Of a stretch of 64,000 bases of DNA, positions 30,328 to 38,943 are shown piece by piece (position 1 is the stretch's first letter; each line of letters starts with the position of its first letter). The stretch covers positions 62,001 to 126,000 of the forward strand of contig NZ_JAEIOJ010000006.1 of the NCBI RefSeq assembly GCF_016464305.1, written 5' to 3'. The notes beneath the pieces are model-generated. The model did not search any database. It was not told the DNA's origin and saw only the letters and a list, made by a program, of their open reading frames with translations. The translations under genes were made by a program, and so were the position numbers. Source of the DNA: Umezawaea beigongshangensis (GTDB lineage Bacteria; Actinomycetota; Actinomycetes; Mycobacteriales; Pseudonocardiaceae).

Positions 30328-30894
30328 GTGAGCCACCCGAAGCCGCGCCGCGTCCACGACGTGGAGGCGCTCAAGGCCCTGACCCACCCGCTGCGCCTCG
30401 CCCTGCTCCGGCACCTGCTGGTCAACGGGCCGCGCACCGCCAGCGAGTGCGCGGCCGCCGTGCGTTCCAGCGCCTCCAACTGCAGCTGGCACCTGCGGCA
30501 GCTCGCCAGGTTCGACTTCGTCGAGCGGACCGAGGGCGGGGACGGGCGGGAACGACCGTGGCGGGCCACGGCCGTCGGCTTCGACACCGGCGCCTTCGAC
30601 GAGGACCCCGCCGTGCGGACCGCGCAGGAGGCGCTGCTCGCCCTCGGCCTCGCGGAGGACCACCGGCAGATGCGCGCGTTCCTCGACCGCCAGGAGGAGT
30701 TCTCCCGCGAGTGGCTCCTCGCCTCGGCCCACCAGGTCTACGGCCTGCGGGTCGCTCCGGCCGAGCTGACCCGGCTGATGGAGCAGGTCGACGACCTGCT
30801 CCGCCCCTACCTCGCGCCGCTGCGGCCGGACGCGCCGGAGGACGCGGCGGTCGTCCGGGTCGGCGTGCAGGCGTTCCCGCTGGTGGAGGGGTGA
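30328..30894 (+). CDS. ArsR-type winged-helix regulator
   Basis: 188 residues from GTG 30328, with GGAGGA six bases ahead. The DNA-binding part covers residues 10-85: VEALKALTHPLRLALLRHLLV, RTASECAAAV and SNCSWHLRQLARFDFVER, a typical ArsR/HTH_20 layout. No metal-binding Cys motif is present. The C-terminal 100 residues are helical and resemble the extension of DUF-type ArsR regulators of efflux pumps. Its stop overlaps the MFS start (TGATG), so it regulates and is cotranscribed with that exporter. Confidence 0.92.
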   Translation: MSHPKPRRVHDVEALKALTHPLRLALLRHLLVNGPRTASECAAAVRSSASNCSWHLRQLARFDFVERTEGGDGRERPWRATAVGFDTGAFDEDPAVRTAQEALLALGLAEDHRQMRAFLDRQEEFSREWLLASAHQVYGLRVAPAELTRLMEQVDDLLRPYLAPLRPDAPEDAAVVRVGVQAFPLVEG

Positions 30895-32141
30895 TGCGCG
30901 GACCGCTGGCGGCGCCCGCGTTCCGGCGGCTGTGGATCGCGGGTCTCGTGGCCGAGACGGGGGACTGGGGGCTGCGGATCGCCCTGCCCGTCGTCGTCCT
31001 GCAGCTCACCGGTTCCGCCACCGCGACGGCGGCGACGCTCGTGCTCGGACTGCTGCCCGGCGTGCTGCTCGGGCCCGTCGCCGGTGTGCTCGCCGACCGC
31101 TGGGACCGGCGACGGCTGGTGCTGTGGGCGATGGTCGCCCAGGGGCTCGCGCTGCTGCCGCTGCTGGCCGTTGACCGCGCCGAGGACCTGCTGCTCGTCA
31201 ACCTGGTGATCGCCGCGCAGTCCGCTCTCGCCGCGCTCGTCGAACCCGCCCGCAACGCCCTGCTGCCCACCCTCGTGGACCGGGCCGACGTGCTGGCGGC
31301 CAACGGTCTCGTGGGCCTGGGCAACAACCTCGCCCGCCTCGTGGGCGCCTCCCTCGGCGGCCTGCTGCTCGGCCTCACCGGCCTGCCGGGCGTGCTGGTC
31401 GTGAACGTGGCCTCGTTCGGCCTCGCCGCGGCCCTGCTGGCCCGGCCCCTGCGCGCGCAGGCCCGGCCCGAGCGCGCCCGGCCCGAGCGCGCCCGGCCCG
31501 AGCGCGCACCGGCGCTGCGCGCGTGGCTCGACGGGCTCGGCGAGATCCGCCGCAGCGCCGCGTTGCGGGTGGCGCTGCTGGCGTTCGGTCTCATGGCCGT
31601 GGCGCAGGGCGTGTTCGCGGTGCTGTTCGTCGTGTTCGTCACCGACCGGCTCGGCGGCGGGGGGACCGAGGTCGGCCTGCTGCGCGGCGTGCAGGCGGTG
31701 GGCGCGCTCGCGGCCGGTGCGGCGCTCGGCGCGATCGTCCGCCGGTGGCGCTCCGAGGTCGTGCTCGGCGGATCGCTCGTCGCCTTCGCCGCGATCACGG
31801 CGCTCGTCTGGAACGGCCCGCACGTCACCACCGCGCTCGGCTGGTACGTCCTGCTGTGCGCCGCGATGGGCGCACCGGGGCTGACCGGGATCAGCGCGCT
31901 GCTGACCGTGCTCCAGGAGCACACGGCCGACGAGGTGCGCGGACGGGTGATGAGCAGCGCCTTCACCCTGTTCGACGCCCTCCAGGCGGCGGGGGTGCTG
32001 CTCGGCGGCGCGCTCGTCGCCCCGCTCGGGCTGATCGCCGTGCTCGACGCGCAGGCCGGGTTCTACCTGCTGGCGGGGATCGTCGTGCTGGTGGCCCTGC
32101 GGCGGACCGCCGACCGGCCCGCGGCGGCACCGGCGCGCTGA
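30894..32141 (+). CDS. MFS efflux transporter
   Basis: 415 residues with about twelve hydrophobic spans. The loop between spans 2 and 3 carries the MFS motif-A-like GVLADRWDRRRLVLW. It resembles the MdfA/MFS_3 (enterobactin-exporter-like) group. The central cytoplasmic loop contains three tandem A-R-P-E-R units encoded by repeated CGGCCCGAGCGCGC DNA at 31461-31510, a slippage-prone insertion. Coupled to the upstream ArsR-type gene by a one-base overlap. The substrate is unknown. Confidence 0.93.
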   Translation: MRGPLAAPAFRRLWIAGLVAETGDWGLRIALPVVVLQLTGSATATAATLVLGLLPGVLLGPVAGVLADRWDRRRLVLWAMVAQGLALLPLLAVDRAEDLLLVNLVIAAQSALAALVEPARNALLPTLVDRADVLAANGLVGLGNNLARLVGASLGGLLLGLTGLPGVLVVNVASFGLAAALLARPLRAQARPERARPERARPERAPALRAWLDGLGEIRRSAALRVALLAFGLMAVAQGVFAVLFVVFVTDRLGGGGTEVGLLRGVQAVGALAAGAALGAIVRRWRSEVVLGGSLVAFAAITALVWNGPHVTTALGWYVLLCAAMGAPGLTGISALLTVLQEHTADEVRGRVMSSAFTLFDALQAAGVLLGGALVAPLGLIAVLDAQAGFYLLAGIVVLVALRRTADRPAAAPAR

Positions 32142-32163
32142 CGCCTCCCGGTGCCGGCGGAAG

Positions 32164-32197
32164 CCGCCCCGCGCACCCGGCCGGGTGCGCGGGGCGG
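32164..32197. terminator. Perfect 34-bp palindrome, bidirectional terminator
   Basis: 17-bp arms meet without a spacer between the convergent MFS and PAC2 genes. The physical hairpin would have a small loop. It is well placed to end transcription from both sides. Confidence 0.8.
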
Positions 32198-32201
32198 TCG
32201 C

Positions 32202-33098
32202 CTACATCCCCGTCGGGCCGCGACCCGGTCCCTGCCCCCTGCGGCGCAGGTAGCGCTCGAACTCGGCGGCGATGGCGTCACCGCTGGTCTCGGTGAGCTG
32301 GATCTCGGCGTCGCCGCGCTCCTCCAGCGCCCGCACGTAGTTGCGCACGTCCTCGTCCTCGTCCGCCATCTCGCTGACGGTGCGCTCCCACTCCTCGGCC
32401 TGCTCGGGCAGCGCGCCCAGCGGCACCTCCACGTCGAGGACCTCCTCCACGCGGTGCAGCAGGGCGAGCGTCGCCTTCGGGGACGGCGCCTGCGACACGT
32501 AGTGCGGCACCGCCGCCCAGAACGAGATCGCCGGGACGCCCGCCTGCACGCACGCGTCCTGGAAGACGCCGACGATGCCGGTGGGGCCCTCGTAGCGGGA
32601 GGTCTCCAGCCCGTACTTCGACGCGGAGGCCGCGTCGTAGGCGGTGCCCGTGACCGGGACCGGCCGGGTGTGCGGGGTGTCCATGAGCAGCGCGCCCAGC
32701 GTGACGACCGTGGTGATCCCCAGCGCCTCGGCGTGGCCGACGAGTTCCGCCGCGAAGTTCCGCCACCGCATGTTCGGCTCGATGCCGTGGACGAGGACGA
32801 TGTCGGTCGAGGAGCCGGGCGGCCGGCACACCGTCAGCCTGGTCGTCGGCCACTCGACCCGGCGCGTGATGCCGTCCACCAGGTGGACTGTGGGCCTCGT
32901 CACCTGGAAGTCGTAGTAGTCGTCCGGGTCGAGGTCGGCGAGCGGCTTGGCGTCCCACGTGAGCTGAAGGTGCTCGATCGCGGTGCTGGCGGCGTCGCCA
33001 GCGTCGTTCCAGCCCTCGAACGCCGCGACCATGATCGCTCCCGAGAGCGGTTTCGGCGAGTCGGAGGGTGTCGTGGAGCTCTGGTCCGGATCGGTCAC
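32202..33098 (-). CDS. PAC2-family protein
   Basis: 298 residues. The PAC2 pattern is clear: MVAAFEGWNDAGDAAS at the start, then STDIVLVHGIEPNMRWR, VTLGALLMDTPHTRPVPVTG and GIVGVFQDACVQAGVPAISFWAAVPHYV. The fold resembles eukaryotic proteasome-assembly chaperone 2, but the bacterial function is not settled. The actinobacterial orthologue sits beside metH, divergently oriented, as here (Rv2125 and Rv2124c in M. tuberculosis, from memory). The acidic C-terminal third (EQAEEWERTVSEMADEDED) is typical of the family. Confidence 0.93.
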   Translation of the reverse strand: MTDPDQSSTTPSDSPKPLSGAIMVAAFEGWNDAGDAASTAIEHLQLTWDAKPLADLDPDDYYDFQVTRPTVHLVDGITRRVEWPTTRLTVCRPPGSSTDIVLVHGIEPNMRWRNFAAELVGHAEALGITTVVTLGALLMDTPHTRPVPVTGTAYDAASASKYGLETSRYEGPTGIVGVFQDACVQAGVPAISFWAAVPHYVSQAPSPKATLALLHRVEEVLDVEVPLGALPEQAEEWERTVSEMADEDEDVRNYVRALEERGDAEIQLTETSGDAIAAEFERYLRRRGQGPGRGPTGM

Positions 33099-33148
33099 CT
33101 GGTCAGCCTACGACCAATCTCGGAGCTGGATGGCCGTAGGCTTGGCAC

Positions 33149-36100
33149 ATGCTGGATCGTGCCACGTCCCCGCTCCTGGCCGCCCTCGAAGACCGCGTCG
33201 TCGTCGCCGACGGCGCGATGGGCACGATGCTCCAGTCCGTGGAGCTCACGCTCGACGACTTCGCAGGTCACGAGGGGTGCAACGAGATCCTCAACGTGAC
33301 CAGACCCGACGTCGTGCGGGGGGTGCACCGGGGCTACCTGGAGGTCGGCGCCGACGCCGTGGAGACCAACACCTTCGGGGCCAACCTGCCGAACCTGGCG
33401 GACTACGGCATCGAGGACCGCATCCGCGAGCTGTCGGAACTGGGCGCCTCGCTGGCGCGCGAGGTCGCCGACGAGTTCAGCACCCCGGACAAGCCGCGCT
33501 TCGTCCTGGGCTCGGTCGGCCCCGGCACGAAGCTGCCCACGCTGGGGCACGCCCCGTACGCGCGACTGCGCGACGCCTACGTCGAGCAGGTCGCCGGTCT
33601 GATCGCCGGCGGGGCCGACGCGGTGATCGTCGAGACCTCGCAGGACCTCCTCCAGACCAAGGCCGCGATCATCGGCGCCAAGCGCGCGATGAAGGTCGAG
33701 GGCCGGCAGATCCCGATCATCGCCCAGGTGACGGTGGAGACGACCGGCACGATGCTGCTGGGCACGGAGATCGGCGCGGCCCTGATCGCCCTCGAACCGC
33801 TCGGCATCGACCTGATCGGGCTCAACTGCGCGACCGGCCCCGCCGAGATGAGCGAGCACCTGCGCCAGCTCGCCAAGCACTCGCGCATCCCGCTGTCGGT
33901 CATGCCCAACGCCGGTCTGCCGCAGCTCGGCCCGAACGGCGCGGTGTACCCGCTGAGCCCGGAGGAGCTGGCCGAGTCGCTGTCCGGGTTCGTCACCGAG
34001 TTCGGCGTGCGGCTGGTCGGCGGCTGTTGCGGCACCACCGCGGAGCACGTCAGGCAGGTCTCCGAGGCCGTGCGGGGCCTCGGGGCCGTGCCGCGCAAGC
34101 CCCGGCCCGAGCCGGGGGTGTCCTCGCTCTACCAGGCCGTCCCGTTCCAGCAGGACGCGTCGGTGCTGATGATCGGCGAGCGCACCAACGCCAACGGCTC
34201 CAAGGCGTTCCGCGAGGCGATGCTGGAGCGGCGCTACGACGACTGCGTGGAGATCGCCCGCGACCAGACCCGCGACGGCGCCCACCTGCTGGACCTGTGC
34301 ATCGACTACGTGGGGCGCGACGGCGCGGCCGACATGGACGAGCTGGCCGGGCGGCTCGCCACCGCCTCGACCCTGCCGATCGTGCTCGACTCCACCGAGC
34401 CGGAGGTCATCCAGGCCGGGCTGGAGCGCCTGGGTGGCCGCTGCGCCGTCAACTCGGTGAACTACGAGGACGGCGACGGCCCCGGCTCCCGGTTCCAGCG
34501 CACGATGGAGCTGGTGTCCGAGCACGGCGCCGCCGTCGTCGTGATGTGCATCGACGAGGAGGGCCAGGCCCGCACCGCGGAGAGGAAGGTCGCCATCGCG
34601 ACCCGCACCATCGAGGCCCTGGTGCGCGACTGGGGGATGCGCGCCAGCGACATCGTCGTGGACTGCCTGACCTTCCCGATCACCACGGGACAGGAGGAGG
34701 TCCGCAAGGACGCGATCGAGACGATCGAGGCCATCCGGCAGCTGAAGAAGCTCCACCCGGACGTGCAGACCACCCTGGGGGTGTCGAACGTGTCGTTCGG
34801 CCTCAACTCCGCCGCCCGGCAGGTGCTCAACTCGGTCTTCCTGCACGAGGCCGTGCAGGCGGGGCTGTCGACCGCGATCGTGCACGCCTCCAAGATCATC
34901 CCGATGGCGCGCATCCCCGACGAGCAGCGCGCCGTCGCGCTCGACCTCGTCTACGACCGCCGCCGCGAGGGCTACGACCCGCTCCAGAAGCTGATGTCGC
35001 TGTTCGAGGGCGTCACCGCGTCCTCCAACAGGGCCAGCCGCGCCGAGGAGCTGGCGAAGCTCCCGCTGTTCGAGCGCCTGGAGCGGCGCATCGTGGACGG
35101 CGAGCGCAACGGTCTGGAGGCCGACCTCGACACCGCGCTGGACGAGCGCCCGGCGCTGGAGATCATCAACGACACGCTGCTGTCCGGGATGAAGACCGTC
35201 GGCGAGCTGTTCGGCTCCGGCCAGATGCAGCTGCCGTTCGTGCTCCAGTCCGCCGAGGTCATGAAGACCGCCGTGGCGCACCTCGAACCGCACATGGAGC
35301 GCGCCGACGACGAGGGCAAGGGCCGCATCGTGCTGGCCACCGTCAAGGGCGACGTGCACGACATCGGCAAGAACCTCGTGGACATCATCCTGTCCAACAA
35401 CGGCTACGAGGTCGTGAACCTGGGCATCAAGCAGCCCATCACCGCGATCCTCGACGCCGCGGAGGAGCACCGCGCCGACGCCATCGGCATGTCCGGCCTG
35501 CTGGTGAAGTCCACGGTCGTGATGAAGGAGAACCTGGAGGAGATGAACTCGCGCGGTGTCGCCGCGCGGTGGCCCGTGCTGCTCGGCGGCGCGGCTCTCA
35601 CCAGGGCCTACGTGGAGAACGACCTGACCGAGACGTACCTCGGCGACGTCCGCTACGCCCGCGACGCCTTCGAGGGCCTGCGGCTGATGGACGCGGTCAT
35701 GGCGGCCAAGCGCGGGGAGAGCCCGCACGTGGACCCCGAGGCCGAGGCGAAGGCCGCCGAGCGCAGGGCACGCCGCGAGCGCTCGCTGCGCATCGCCGCC
35801 GAGCGCAGGGCGAAGCAGGAGGCCGAGGAGGCCGCCCTGCCGGTGCCCGCGCGCTCCGACGTGGCCACCGACGTGCCGATCCCGACGCCGCCGTTCTGGG
35901 GCACCCGCGTGGTCAGGGGAATCCCCGTCGGCGACTACGCGGCGATGCTCGACGAGCGCGCGACGTTCATGGGGCAGTGGGGCCTCAAGGGCTCCCGCGG
36001 CACCGGCCCCACCTACGAGGAGCTGGTCGAGACCGAGGGCCGCCCGCGGCTGCGCTACTGGATGGAGCGCCTGGCCACCGAGGGCGTGCTCGCGCACGCC

Positions 36101-36709
36101 GCCGTCGTCTACGGCTACTTCCCGTGCGTGTCCGAGGGCGACGACCTGGTGATCCTGTCCGAGCCGGCGCCCGATGCCCCCGAGCGGACCCGGTTCACCT
36201 TCCCGCGCCAGCGCCGGGACCGGCGGCTGTGCCTGGCGGACTTCTGGCGTCCCCGCGAGGCGGCGGTCGAGGCCGGTGAGGTCGACGTGATCCCGTTCCA
36301 CCTCGTCACGATGGGCCAGCCGATCGCGGACTACGCGAACGAGCTGTTCGCCAAGGACTCCTACCGCGAGTACCTGGAGGTCCACGGCCTCGGCGTGCAG
36401 CTCACCGAGGCGCTCGCCGAGTACTGGCACCGGCGCGTCCGCGAGGAGCTGGCCTTCTCCGGCGGCGCCACCGTCGCGCAGGAGGACCCCGAGGACGTGG
36501 AGGAGTTCTTCAAGCTCGGCTACCGCGGCGCCCGCTACTCGCTGGGCTACGGCGCGTGCCCGAACATGGAGGACCGGACGAAGGTGGTCGAGCTGCTCCA
36601 GCCGGGTCGCATCGGCGTCGAGCTGTCCGAGGAGCTGCAACTGCACCCGGAGCAGTCCACGGACGCCTTCGTGGCGCACCACCCCGAGGCGAAGTACTTC
36701 AACGCATGA
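33149..36709 (+). CDS. metH: Cobalamin-dependent methionine synthase
   Basis: 1186 residues with the full modular layout. The homocysteine domain (1-320) has DGAMGTML and Zn ligands in LNCATG and VGGCCGTT. The pterin domain (about 330-610) has IGERTNANGSKAF. The cobalamin cap and binding domain has GDVHDIGKN with lower ligand H737. The AdoMet reactivation domain is C-terminal and ends GYGACPNMEDR. The enzyme methylates homocysteine from 5-methyltetrahydrofolate. A charged, Ala-rich linker (RAKQEAEEAA, about 880-905) joins the last domains. Only 50 bp separate it from the divergent PAC2 gene, so there is no room for a cobalamin riboswitch. It overlaps the HAD gene by ATGA. Confidence 0.98.
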   Translation: MLDRATSPLLAALEDRVVVADGAMGTMLQSVELTLDDFAGHEGCNEILNVTRPDVVRGVHRGYLEVGADAVETNTFGANLPNLADYGIEDRIRELSELGASLAREVADEFSTPDKPRFVLGSVGPGTKLPTLGHAPYARLRDAYVEQVAGLIAGGADAVIVETSQDLLQTKAAIIGAKRAMKVEGRQIPIIAQVTVETTGTMLLGTEIGAALIALEPLGIDLIGLNCATGPAEMSEHLRQLAKHSRIPLSVMPNAGLPQLGPNGAVYPLSPEELAESLSGFVTEFGVRLVGGCCGTTAEHVRQVSEAVRGLGAVPRKPRPEPGVSSLYQAVPFQQDASVLMIGERTNANGSKAFREAMLERRYDDCVEIARDQTRDGAHLLDLCIDYVGRDGAADMDELAGRLATASTLPIVLDSTEPEVIQAGLERLGGRCAVNSVNYEDGDGPGSRFQRTMELVSEHGAAVVVMCIDEEGQARTAERKVAIATRTIEALVRDWGMRASDIVVDCLTFPITTGQEEVRKDAIETIEAIRQLKKLHPDVQTTLGVSNVSFGLNSAARQVLNSVFLHEAVQAGLSTAIVHASKIIPMARIPDEQRAVALDLVYDRRREGYDPLQKLMSLFEGVTASSNRASRAEELAKLPLFERLERRIVDGERNGLEADLDTALDERPALEIINDTLLSGMKTVGELFGSGQMQLPFVLQSAEVMKTAVAHLEPHMERADDEGKGRIVLATVKGDVHDIGKNLVDIILSNNGYEVVNLGIKQPITAILDAAEEHRADAIGMSGLLVKSTVVMKENLEEMNSRGVAARWPVLLGGAALTRAYVENDLTETYLGDVRYARDAFEGLRLMDAVMAAKRGESPHVDPEAEAKAAERRARRERSLRIAAERRAKQEAEEAALPVPARSDVATDVPIPTPPFWGTRVVRGIPVGDYAAMLDERATFMGQWGLKGSRGTGPTYEELVETEGRPRLRYWMERLATEGVLAHAAVVYGYFPCVSEGDDLVILSEPAPDAPERTRFTFPRQRRDRRLCLADFWRPREAAVEAGEVDVIPFHLVTMGQPIADYANELFAKDSYREYLEVHGLGVQLTEALAEYWHRRVREELAFSGGATVAQEDPEDVEEFFKLGYRGARYSLGYGACPNMEDRTKVVELLQPGRIGVELSEELQLHPEQSTDAFVAHHPEAKYFNA

Positions 36710-37377
36710 GCGGGACGACGCGCCCGGCGGCCGTGCTGTGGGACATGGACGGCACGCTGCTGGACTCCGAGAAGCTGTGGGACGTCCCGCTGTACGAGTT
36801 CGCCGAGAAGCAGGGCGGGACGCTGACGCTCGCCACGCGGCAGGCGATGGTGGGCACGAACGTGCCGAAGACCCTGGCGCTGCTCTACGGCGACCTGGGC
36901 GTCGTGCCCACGGCGGAGGAGCTGGTGGACGCGGCGGCGTGGATCGCCCGCCGCACCGAGGAGGTGTTCCGCGCGGGCCTGCCGTGGCGGGACGGCGCCC
37001 GGGACGCGCTGCACGCCGTGCGGGCCTCGGGCGTGCCGATGGCGCTGGTGACCTCCACCGAGCGCTCGCTGACCGAGGTCGCGCTGGACACGATCGGCCG
37101 CGACCTGTTCGACGTGACGGTGTGCGGCGACGAGGTGGACGGCCACAACAAGCCGCTGCCCGAGCCGTACCTGAGGGCGGCCCGGTCGCTGGGGGTCGAC
37201 GCGGTGGACTGCGTCGCGGTGGAGGACTCGCCCACGGGCGTGGCCGCGGCGGTGGCGGCGGGCTGCGCGGTGCTGGTGGTGCCGTGCGACGTGCCCGTGG
37301 AGCCCGGTGAGCGCCGGACCTTCCGCGAGTCGCTGGTGGGTGTGGACCTCGACGTGCTGGCCTCGCTGAGGTCGTGA
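36706..37377 (+). CDS. HAD-superfamily phosphatase (beta-PGM/YniC-like)
   Basis: 223 residues, coupled to metH by an ATGA overlap. HAD motifs: LWDMDGTLLDSE (D13 nucleophile, D15 acid/base), VTSTERS (motif II Thr/Ser), a Lys in GHNKPLPEPY (motif III) and VEDSPTG (motif IV). An inserted helical cap (about 25-90) marks subclass IA, as in beta-phosphoglucomutase and small sugar-phosphate phosphatases. The substrate is unknown. The same gene follows metH in other actinobacteria. Confidence 0.93.
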   Translation: MSGTTRPAAVLWDMDGTLLDSEKLWDVPLYEFAEKQGGTLTLATRQAMVGTNVPKTLALLYGDLGVVPTAEELVDAAAWIARRTEEVFRAGLPWRDGARDALHAVRASGVPMALVTSTERSLTEVALDTIGRDLFDVTVCGDEVDGHNKPLPEPYLRAARSLGVDAVDCVAVEDSPTGVAAAVAAGCAVLVVPCDVPVEPGERRTFRESLVGVDLDVLASLRS

Positions 37378-37406
37378 GGCGGCGGCCGCGCGACCGGCCG
37401 TCCGGG

Positions 37407-38072
37407 TCACCCGCGCGGCAGGGAGCAGTCCCCGCACGTGCCACCGCCGTCGAGCCGGTAGTACAGGCAGCAGCTGCGGCGGCGGAAGAACAGGTCGCCG
37501 GGGAGGTCCAGGAACTCGCCAGCCCCGGTCAGCGGTGGTGCGGACAGCAGCCGCGAGCCCCACCGCTCGCACTCCTCCCGCGTCGCCGTCCCGGTCCGCA
37601 CGACGGTCCGCAGCGCGCCCGCGATCGACGAGGCCGCGTTGCCCCACAGCAGGCCCGCGGCGACCGGCACGACCGACCGCACCGCGGCCACGACCGGCGC
37701 CAGCGCCTCCGGCACGTCCGGCCCGAACGCGGGTTCGGCCAGGCGCACGGCCAGCCCCGCGGTGTCGTCGTAGCGCCACCACAGGTTCTGCGGGCGCACG
37801 TCGAGCACGCGGCCGTCGACCACCGCCGCGCCCACGACGGGACACAGCAGCCGGGCCGTCCAGCTCAGGAAGAACAGCGACGCGGCCACCCGCCGCTCGT
37901 CCGTGCGGTAGCGGGCGCCGATCGCGTCGAGCACGCCCGGCAGCGCGGGCCCCTCCAGCACGGCCTCGCCCGGCAGCCAGTCCGGACCGGGACGACCCAC
38001 GTCGAGGACGAAGAACGGGCTGATGCCGCGGATGCGGCGCAGCGTCGCGAGCACGTCCGCGAACTCCGACAT
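37407..38072 (-). CDS. FhuF-like [2Fe-2S] ferric-siderophore reductase
   Basis: 221 residues from ATG 38072, behind a GGGGGGA RBS. The C-terminus holds C201-C202-x10-C213-x2-C216, the distinctive CCx10CxxC cluster-binding pattern of FhuF, which reduces ferric iron from hydroxamate siderophores in the cytoplasm. The upstream domain shows SLFFLSWTARLLCPVVGAAVV and NLWWRYDD, also typical. This makes it a plausible partner for the hydroxamate-type siderophore predicted from the NRPS 23 kb away, though no direct link is shown. It is divergent from the holin-like gene. No IdeR/DmdR iron box is evident upstream. Confidence 0.9.
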   Translation of the reverse strand: MSEFADVLATLRRIRGISPFFVLDVGRPGPDWLPGEAVLEGPALPGVLDAIGARYRTDERRVAASLFFLSWTARLLCPVVGAAVVDGRVLDVRPQNLWWRYDDTAGLAVRLAEPAFGPDVPEALAPVVAAVRSVVPVAAGLLWGNAASSIAGALRTVVRTGTATREECERWGSRLLSAPPLTGAGEFLDLPGDLFFRRRSCCLYYRLDGGGTCGDCSLPRG

Positions 38073-38194
38073 GTCGTGCGTCCCCCCACTGGTCGCGAGC
38101 CTCCGGAATTCCGGGTCGGCGCGGAGTATCTCCGCCCGTTCCCGCGGCTCTTCCCCCACATCAGACCACTCCGGCTCCGCAGGGGAGCGATGCC

Positions 38195-38476
38195 GTGTAC
38201 ACCGCCGCGTTCTGGAGGGCCGCCCTGGAGCGGGCCGTCAAGACCTTCGCCCAGACCCTCGCCGCCGTCCTCGGCGCGGGAGGGCTCGGCCTGCTGACAG
38301 CGCCGTGGTCGACCGCGCTGTCCACCGCCGGGCTCGCCGCGCTGCTGTCCCTGCTCACCTCGATCGGTTCGGAGCCGGTGGGACAGCCCGACTCGCCGAG
38401 CGTCCTCGCCCCGCGGCCCGCGCCTCCCGTCCGGGCCCAGGTCCAGCAGGAGGACGGGGCCGAGGCGCCGCGCTGA
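38195..38476 (+). CDS. Phage r1t-type holin-like small membrane protein
   Basis: 93 residues from GTG 38195 with a GGGGAGC RBS. The start AAFWRAALERAVKTFAQTLAAVL matches the r1t-holin pattern (W/F-x-A-x-E-R-A-x-K-T-F-A-Q), followed by two hydrophobic spans (LGAGGLGLL; LSTAGLAALLSLLTSIGS) and a Pro-rich polar tail. No endolysin, terminase or tail gene is adjacent, so it is an orphan. Such genes are common in actinobacterial chromosomes; whether they make membrane pores is unknown. Confidence 0.8.
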   Translation: MYTAAFWRAALERAVKTFAQTLAAVLGAGGLGLLTAPWSTALSTAGLAALLSLLTSIGSEPVGQPDSPSVLAPRPAPPVRAQVQQEDGAEAPR

Positions 38477-38484
38477 TCGGGCGG

Positions 38485-38527
38485 GGCCGGGGTCGGCGCG
38501 CGACCACCACGCGCGCCGACCCCGGCC
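38485..38527 (+). terminator. Strong hairpin after the holin-like gene
   Basis: A 17-bp perfect stem with a 9-base loop starts 9 bases after the stop. It separates the holin-like gene from hisE. Confidence 0.85.
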
Positions 38528-38665
38528 GTCTGCCGAACGCACGCCCCCGCACGACCGTCCGGGACGCGAACAGCACCCGAACGTGTGGTGGTGGCGTGCC
38601 CGTCAGGTGGGACGGGACGCCCCGGCTGCGGTGCCCCCGTTCGGCGGATGGGAGGATCAGCACCC

Positions 38666-38929
38666 GTGAAGACCTTCGACGAGCTGTTCGCGGAACTCAG
38701 CGAACGCGCGCGCACCAGGCCAGAGGGGTCCGGCACCGTCGTCGCACTGGAGGCCGGCGTCCATGCGCAGGGCAAGAAGGTGCTCGAAGAAGCCGGTGAG
38801 GTGTGGATCGCCGCCGAGCACGAGTCCGACGAGCGGCTGGCCGAGGAGATCTCGCAACTCCTCTACCGGCTGCAGGTGTTGATGCTGGGCCGCGGCCTGG
38901 CCCTGGACGACGTCTACAAGTACCTGTGA
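38666..38929 (+). CDS. hisE: Phosphoribosyl-ATP pyrophosphohydrolase
   Basis: 87 residues from GTG 38666, behind GGAGGA. It begins [15 protein letters not shown] and carries the MazG-like HisE core [10 protein letters not shown] and the [10 protein letters not shown] helix. It removes pyrophosphate from PR-ATP, the second step of histidine synthesis. It is followed by hisG after 14 bp, the conserved actinobacterial hisE-hisG pair. Confidence 0.97.
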   Translation: MKTFDELFAELSERARTRPEGSGTVVALEAGVHAQGKKVLEEAGEVWIAAEHESDERLAEEISQLLYRLQVLMLGRGLALDDVYKYL

Positions 38930-38943
38930 CCGGGAGACCTCCC

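Noticed and set aside
33099-33148. Possible cobalamin riboswitch for metH
   Set aside because: Only 50 bases separate metH from the divergent PAC2 start, too few for a B12 aptamer, and no B12-box-like sequence is present.
33095-37444. 4.3-kb open frame antisense to metH and the HAD gene
   Set aside because: High-GC antisense shadow with His/Gln/Leu/Val-rich low-complexity translation; metH and the phosphatase occupy the real frames.
38073-38194. IdeR/DmdR-type iron box upstream of the FhuF-like gene
   Set aside because: Only a CCGGAATTCCGG palindrome (38103-38114) was seen; it does not resemble the TTAGGTTAGGCTAACC-type box.
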